Assembly: GCA_964019135.1 (NCBI GenBank)
Contig: OZ025260.1
Coordinates: 10,410,254-10,474,253 of the forward strand
Length of the DNA: 64,000 nucleotides
From: Arenicola marina
Taxonomy: Eukaryota; Annelida; Polychaeta; Arenicolidae
Direction: 5' to 3'
A program made the translations under genes and the position numbers. Below, piece after piece: positions 57,767 to 64,000 of the stretch (positions are counted from its first letter, which is position 1; each line of letters opens with the position of its first letter). The notes beneath the pieces were generated by a model that saw only the letters and a list, made by a program, of their open reading frames with translations, did no database searches and had not been told where the DNA came from.

Positions 57767-60700
57767 AATGCTTTTACATATTATTAGATGAATCGAAAAA
57801 GTGAAAAAGTGTTATCATTGTCAAAATGCGCGGAAGTGGTGTAAATTAAACCATATTTGGGCAGAGGTATCACTTCAGGAATCGAGAGTTACGTGGTACA
57901 ACATAAGGCTATTTATGCCACACTTCCCCCACACATACCAGTGTAAGTGGTTTCATGTGTGCTGTTTTTTTTTGCACCGAGGGTTTCTGTTAGAGAGTAC
58001 AGGGCGAGCCGCGTGCGGTCAATCTTCCGGGTAAGGAAATGAGGCGTAATACGGTGTGGTTACCCGTAAGTGGGCGTGGCCGCATCCCGGTCTCTGATTG
58101 GCTGCTTACCCACGCCCTGCTCATGTGGCTACGGATAGCGTCAGTCAGGCAGAAGCCATTGACTCGAGGGGAAGAGTGAATTCTTGCGAAACCCACCCAC
58201 CAATTCTCCTTTCAGATAGTAGCGCATTGTTTTGTTATGTGTCGATTAATGCGTGTTTGTTTGCAGGCTGATATTATCCTGTTCTGTTAAGTCACTTTAG
58301 TGTCGGCCGTTGGAAGCCCCACCTTACGCCATGTTATAGGTTTAGGAAGCCAAGGCGGATATTTAAGCCTTGTCCGTACGTCAAATAAATTGACCAAACA
58401 TTTCTACCCGCGGTGTTCTTACATTATTAGCGAGCGCAACTATAGCTGCGGACGCGCATGAATGCATATTCATACGCGAAGTAGCTGCGATATGTAACCA
58501 TGCGACCTGTCGGTGAGGATGTTCAAGCTCGTTGCGTCTTCCCTGATTTCCACAGCGAAGAAAATGTTGCATTGTTGTGCTACTCCAGTTTTTACCTGAG
58601 CTGCATCTGATATCGCGGTTTATCGTATAGAACCTGTGCCGCATCCCCTTCTCCTTCCCTCCTTCTAACACCCACTAAACCAGTCACCCGCTGTCAAGTG
58701 GAGTTTGTGAAACCGATGTTTTTTTATTCGGCGTCATACGTACATAATTCATCACCATTATCATCATTGTCAATCGCGATCAATGCACTAGTGCTAATGT
58801 TTTTTTGTTGACTTTTAATACCGACGTTACATAAAGCTTTATTTTATCTTATAATGGATCATTTTGGTTTGCATTATGCTCGTTTTCTCGCAAAATGACG
58901 CCCAGTGTGTTTGTGGGTTAAAACCTGATACACATGGTTTTCCCACGTCGTCTTCACGGATAATCTTCTAACTTCAATATTATTCAAAAAACGTTGATGT
59001 GACCTATTTTCTTAAAAATAATCACCGTCAAAGACGTCATGCACGTGCTGTCTAAAAAGTCAGCCATTTGAATACGAAATAAAAATATAACGCACGTAAT
59101 ACTAGGGGTATTGCGTTAATGTTGACGTCAACAGACGTCTAATTTCACAACCTGGTCGTTTCTTTGTTCAAACTTGATATTTGCTATGGGCTTTCCCATG
59201 TATAAAGCTTTGATCAATAATAATAATGGAAAAACAACAGAACGGCCTCATACAAAAATGTTCTGTCGATTTCCATGCAATTCGCCAAGAATGCTCCAAA
59301 GAGCAGGTCGCGCGTTTACATATTGTTTTCATGGCAACGGGAAAAATGGCCCATGTTAAACATACATATTTGGGTCATTTCTCATCAATCACGCATACAT
59401 ATAAAAACAGTTAGCAATGTAACCTTTGTTGCTAAATGATAGGCAACATTGTTCCCCAGCGAATTAGCAAAGAAATTAATTTATTCCCAGGCTCCTTCCA
59501 TCTGAATCACCCTTTCGACTTGTCTTCGGTCTACGTATAGCAACATTTTGGGTTATTTTGCCAAGTCGTAACTGAACGACTCCTGCCCCTACCACCTTAC
59601 TGACCAACGTACAGATTGAGGCTGTACTGACTGGGTTACCCACGGTTTAATTCGATTGGGGCCTCGATCTGACAACTGGCAGATAAGCACGAAGTTTAAC
59701 ACCCGCTGAATAGATCTTATTATACATGCTTAATTACACTGCCACATGTTACAATTTACAATGTTCAGATGATAATGCGACAAATAGATCTTGCAAGTAA
59801 CTCGTTTACGTCTATATTCTACAGCTCCAATACTATCGCTCTGTCAGCTCGGCGATGGCTCCAACGCCAGCCACCGAGTTAGGGTTTTAGTCGGAGTTTC
59901 CCAAACAAAGTGTGCACTTTATTTAGTTATTTGTTTATTTATAATAATTGTTGCCTTGACTTGATGTATGCATGTTCTCATTTTTGTATATTAGGTTTAA
60001 ACAAATGCTATTCGACTTGACAGCGGGACGATGCTGATTAATTGCTATGGTCTAGTCGTAGGGCCGATATATGGGTGATGTGTAAGAAAGGCAGACGGCG
60101 GGGTAGTGGGTGGGGTACCACTGGTGCCCCAGCGGTATCCATCCGTGGTCCAGTTTGTTCATAATACATATCATTAGTTGGATGATCGTGTTAACTAGTT
60201 AATCTGAAGACGGCTAGAACGATGTAATACCTGATTTGACTTAATATATAACTCTACAAAATACAGGAAAAGAGCGTATATTACAAAGACAGCTACATAG
60301 GAAGAACAAGTCCTCGATGGAATAATCTCAAAGTAGTTTCAATAGATGCAGGATAAGTCAAGGTCACAGATTACGATAAAGGCCACGATATACTGGCTGC
60401 GGTGTAACTGGCGATTCGTTCATGTGGCTTGTGAAGTTTGCGATTTTCGGACCATTGAGCCAGTTTCTGGACTGATTACTTTTTGTATTATTACTTGTAT
60501 GGTAAACTTGAATTTGAACACATAATAATAATAATAATAATAACGCGAGCTTTGCGAGGCGTGGTGACCCTTCATCAAGTTGTAGCAATTCGCCAATCTT
60601 CTTTCTCATCCGCCGTCGACCTCTCAACCGAACAATGAAACTGAAAGGCTGCTACAGCTTGATGTCGGGCCGATAAAAATGCCTAACGCCCCGCTAACTC

Positions 60701-61250
60701 GTTCTATTGCGATATTAATTGCTATATTACGTATTTTAATGCATAAAATAGCGTTCATGTGGCAGACCATTTAGTGTAAAAAAAATCTCAGTTGATCTAA
60801 TGCAACGTATCAGGAAGAAGAATTCGTGCCTAATGGAATAAACAAATATGGCAATTTAGGATCCCCATCTACAGTTGGTAAAACCGAATTTTCACCTTAT
60901 TTCTTCAAAAATTTGAAAACGTTATCAAGTCCTTGTAAAATTAATCATCTAGTTGGTTCCTGCAGCGTTCAACATCAAACCGATCTGCTCAGTGTTGGGC
61001 GGAGACCCATTAAACTGCGGCTAACAACTCGGTACAGCCATCTAAGCTTTAACAGCTGCCACTGATGTTCCTCGTTTATGCTTCCCACTCGAAAATTATA
61101 TCAAGCAGTCATCACTGTTGCGTAATGTAAGGTAATTGGGGGACGAATTAACAGTTCAATAGTTGACAATACCACGTTTTGGTCAGAGACTCCCCTAGCT
61201 ATAAAATTGCACGGTCGCAAAGACGAGTGATAAGACGATTCACCAGATAT
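57767..61250. other. Downstream region of gene B, paralogous to 38942-41690
   Basis: Non-coding; shares many blocks with the A downstream region but without the LINE. A (TAA)n microsatellite is at 60521-60543. Small open frames show no domains. Confidence 0.6.
60521..60543 (+). repeat. (TAA)n microsatellite
   Basis: About seven TAA repeats. Confidence 0.85.
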
Positions 61251-61254
61251 AACT

Positions 61255-62162
61255 CATAACATTATTTGCTTGCCACTAAAAGTAAGCCCTGTGCCGCCAT
61301 AACGTCACTGACTTATTTTCTGACAGGACGTCGGGTAGAGTTAAATGTCAAGGTCAAACACAAGAACACTTGTCGGTGACAATTGTGTTTAAACTTCCGA
61401 AAGTTGTTTGTAATATTTGTCATCCTATCAAGGAATGTTCGCATCGCTAACACAATAATGCCACTCTTACGTTCCTCTGTGAGTAACACTATCGGATAAC
61501 ATGTGCGTCCCGCAGAGAGTTCGCAGCCGGTCGATTTACGATTGATCAAGGCACATTCTTTGTCCAACCAACTGTGCAACAGGGATTGGTAATGATGCAA
61601 TGCGGCGCCACGAAACCTGGAGATGCCGACAACACTTGTGATCATTGAGATGACCATGAACGGCCCAAGTCCACCATTGTCATTCCACAGCTTCCCGACG
61701 AATGACTGTGAATGACGTCGCTCCGCATCGAAGAGAAATGTTTTCAATGGTGAATAAGTTATGTGTAAGTCGTTCGTGGGGACTGCCCTTCGTGTGATGG
61801 AAACCTACTCTCAATCAATGGACACCCCTGCCTTGTGCTCTTACATATTTATAACTGCTCGAGCCGGACATCCATTGAGAAAACTATATACCAGTGCAAA
61901 ATATTCATATCACAAGCGAACGACAATACTGCCAATCGCAAATAAGTCATGGGCGAAAGCGCATTTGTGCTCAACAGAAGCCTTCTACATTATGCAGAAC
62001 TGGTGCCGCCGGAGTATTTATTGTTTCGCAGAGAATGGTACGAGTGGTGAGATTATATTCCCCGCACACAACAACCGTAGTTCAGCGTCGATGGAGTGTA
62101 TTGGAAAGTGAATTCTGCTCTGTGCTGCTGACTTTCCCTCCGGTAGGTGTGCCAGCTCCAAG
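61255..62162 (+). promoter_or_regulatory. Upstream region of F-lectin copy C
   Basis: Paralogous to the upstream regions of A and B, uninterrupted. Carries TATTTATAA near 61853-61861, ~305 bp before the ATG. Inferred promoter. Confidence 0.45.
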
Positions 62163-62226
62163 ATGGCGGTAGCTCAGATGGTCATGGTTACGGCGCTGAT
62201 CTTTTCACCCGTTAAGGGAATCTGGG
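62163..62226 (+). CDS. F-lectin copy C exon 1 (partial gene): signal peptide
   Basis: 64 bp with the same length and phase as in A and B; codes MAVAQMVMVTALIFSPVKGI and W plus one base. The donor is GTAGGT instead of GTAAGT, hence weaker. Intron sequence similar to gene B intron 1 continues to about 62640. No F-lectin exon follows before the window end, so the gene either continues to the right or is a remnant. Confidence 0.7.
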
Positions 62227-64000
62227 GTAGGTTTTGGACTTGATCCAAATGTAGCATTTTACGACATTTATGCCTTATTGTGAATATTTCGACTTTAGCT
62301 GGAGCATAATTTTGTCGAATGCAAAAGCGTAAGGGTGGACATTTTGGTATATCATCAACTTAGGCAAACGTATGCGTTATGATATAGATATCGAGTTTGG
62401 TAATAGTATCATAAAATATCATAATCCTCTTCCATGTTGACTCGGTGGACCCATATAATACTGGTCGATATGATAGCAGTAATCGAATATGTAACAAACA
62501 TTGCCCCAATTACAGTGAAGAAGCAGACAAGTGACACCAACCAGAGATAGGTGGATGTAACCAATCTTTTAGAAGTTGGATCTTGCCTCCTCAATGACCC
62601 TGACCATCAACCATATTACAAACCCAAATATAATATGTCATATAGGTAAAAACCTAAAAGGGCGAGCGCAACTATTTTTGGATCGAAAAAGTTATAATAT
62701 TTCTAGACTAAAGTAGGCCTACTGATTGTCTGAATTACATGGAGAGATCTAGAAAGAATGTGGGAAGTGTTGCAGATTTCCAGTGCATCTCATCAAGTCT
62801 AAAATGATCGCTAATATAAGTGAATTCATAATGCATAGTTAATGCATAGCTACTGGGAAGGTAAAGAAAACTATGGCTGTTTGAATCTTTAATGAGGTGG
62901 ATATACATAAACTGCTTGTCAAAGCAAATGAAAATGTAGGCCTGTATAATTAATTCGAATAACAACGCAGATTAAAGTGATAATTAAGTGATGAAATACT
63001 GAGTATGCTCCTATGATCATTAATAAAACAAAACTGGCATGCGAAAACTACAAATGGTCAATAGCAGAGTGTGTGATATACTTCACATGTTAACAATATG
63101 GAATTCATAACTGCATTTTCGCTAAATGGTTACATTATATCATAATGCCCCATAATTGAACCATAATGATTGAAATATCCTTCATTGAACTTTTGTTAAT
63201 GTTTTTGATTGTGCGGGCATCAGAGATGGTGACCCAAAGTAAATTTGTCTTGATGACCTTTTAAATTGGAGAAAACCTGTAACGAAAGGTCATATAAATG
63301 GGTAATTTTTTTTTGCAAGATTCTAAGCAAACTACATTTACCAGCCTTTTACCGCTTGCGTAATCAGTCTATTAATAATTGAAAATTGGTTATGGAAATG
63401 ATTTCTGGAATATCAATTGCCGATAGCATTATTTTTGTGTCACTCTTAGACTATGCATAATAATTATCCCAATGTTAATCATTTATCTTTATAAATTAGA
63501 AAAAAAACATAAATTTTAGCCTTGGATTTTGCGAACAAAATTATTGTTAAGATTTTCCGTCTGATTGTGGGTAGCGGCTGGTTCAGAGAGATCGAAGAGG
63601 CCTTGGTTCGTGGGGCACGTCTGCCTGCAGCCCCCCACCTCACATATGTTTGTCCTTTTTCATTTGCAAATTAAGAATTATATTTAGATGCCATCTTAGA
63701 TATAAACTGATAAACATGATAAACCTGCCAATTGCACATTCGTGCAAGTAAACCTGCCAAGTATGCACCTTTCTACGGTTAAATTGCTGCCAGGGTATGA
63801 CATTTCAAGGGAAGAGGATGATTCTCTTTTGCACAATGAATTAAGGAACACTTAACTGCGATCGTTATTTCATCACATTATCAGTTTCAGTAAGTCCTAA
63901 GCCTATGCTTGAAATAGACTTTGGTTATGCATGCATGTTACCTTAAGAAATCGCTGGCGATCGCTATAAAAAATTGAAGCCACCCGCACTACTATAAACA
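62227..64000 (+). other. Copy C intron 1 start and unrecognised sequence
   Basis: 62340-62640 matches intron 1 of gene B (50480-50750). After that AT-rich sequence without recognisable exon or repeat up to the end. Confidence 0.5.

Noticed and set aside
1-64000. Retroviral, LTR or Polinton sequence
   Set aside because: No LTR pairs, gag/pol-type or capsid-type frames were recognised; reverse transcriptase remnants are of LINE type.

Overview
The window is animal (metazoan) nuclear DNA. It has GT-AG introns with phase-matched exons, 5'-truncated LINEs, tRNA-derived SINEs, MITEs, long minisatellites, secreted F-type (fucose-binding type) lectins and a SUEL-lectin membrane receptor. This gene content fits an invertebrate such as a lancelet, or possibly a mollusc or other marine invertebrate. 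I cannot fix the species from sequence alone. No bacterial genes, CRISPR array, retrovirus, LTR element or Polinton was seen.

Left part (1-29.5 kb, genes on the minus strand): two paralogous type I membrane receptor genes. Copy 2 (28745 down to 23347) is complete in five exons with consistent phases (436 aa): signal peptide, SUEL/Gal_Lectin-like domain, Thr/Pro stalk, transmembrane helix, and a cytoplasmic tail made of two near-identical 101-aa repeats. Copy 1 (7927 down to 5935, running off the left edge) has the signal, stalk and transmembrane exons but no recognisable SUEL exon; the remaining exons still join in frame. Two large arrays are tied to copy 1. One is a 55-bp array (1-5990, about 109 units), which is a tandem amplification of the 3' end of the transmembrane exon plus its splice donor. 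The other is a 78-bp array (about 8290-21257, about 166 units) that starts about 360 bp upstream of the copy-1 start codon. Copy 2 has only two units of each repeat at the equivalent places.

Middle (29.2-32.5 kb): an inverted pair of 78-bp-related units, two tandem tRNA-derived SINE-like units, and an L1/Tx1-type LINE 3' end (29938-31418) inserted into the second unit with a clear target-site duplication.

Right part (32.4-64 kb, genes on the plus strand): tandemly duplicated secreted F-type lectin genes. Copies A (33170-38941) and B (50381-57766) each have five exons and encode 335 aa with a signal peptide and two F-lectin domains. Only the signal exon of copy C (62163-62226) was found before the window ends. 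In A and B the second domain carries the canonical fucose-binding motif, while the first has lost the His and the final Arg spacing. The duplicated flanks give empty-site comparisons: a TA-flanked 0.94-kb DNA transposon in intron 2 of A, a LINE between A and B (about 41.7-45.13 kb), and a 4.5-kb CTATAG-rich insertion that separates gene B from its ancestral upstream region.

Together this looks like a recognition-protein (probably innate-immune lectin) neighbourhood shaped by tandem duplication, with repeat expansion concentrated in receptor copy 1.
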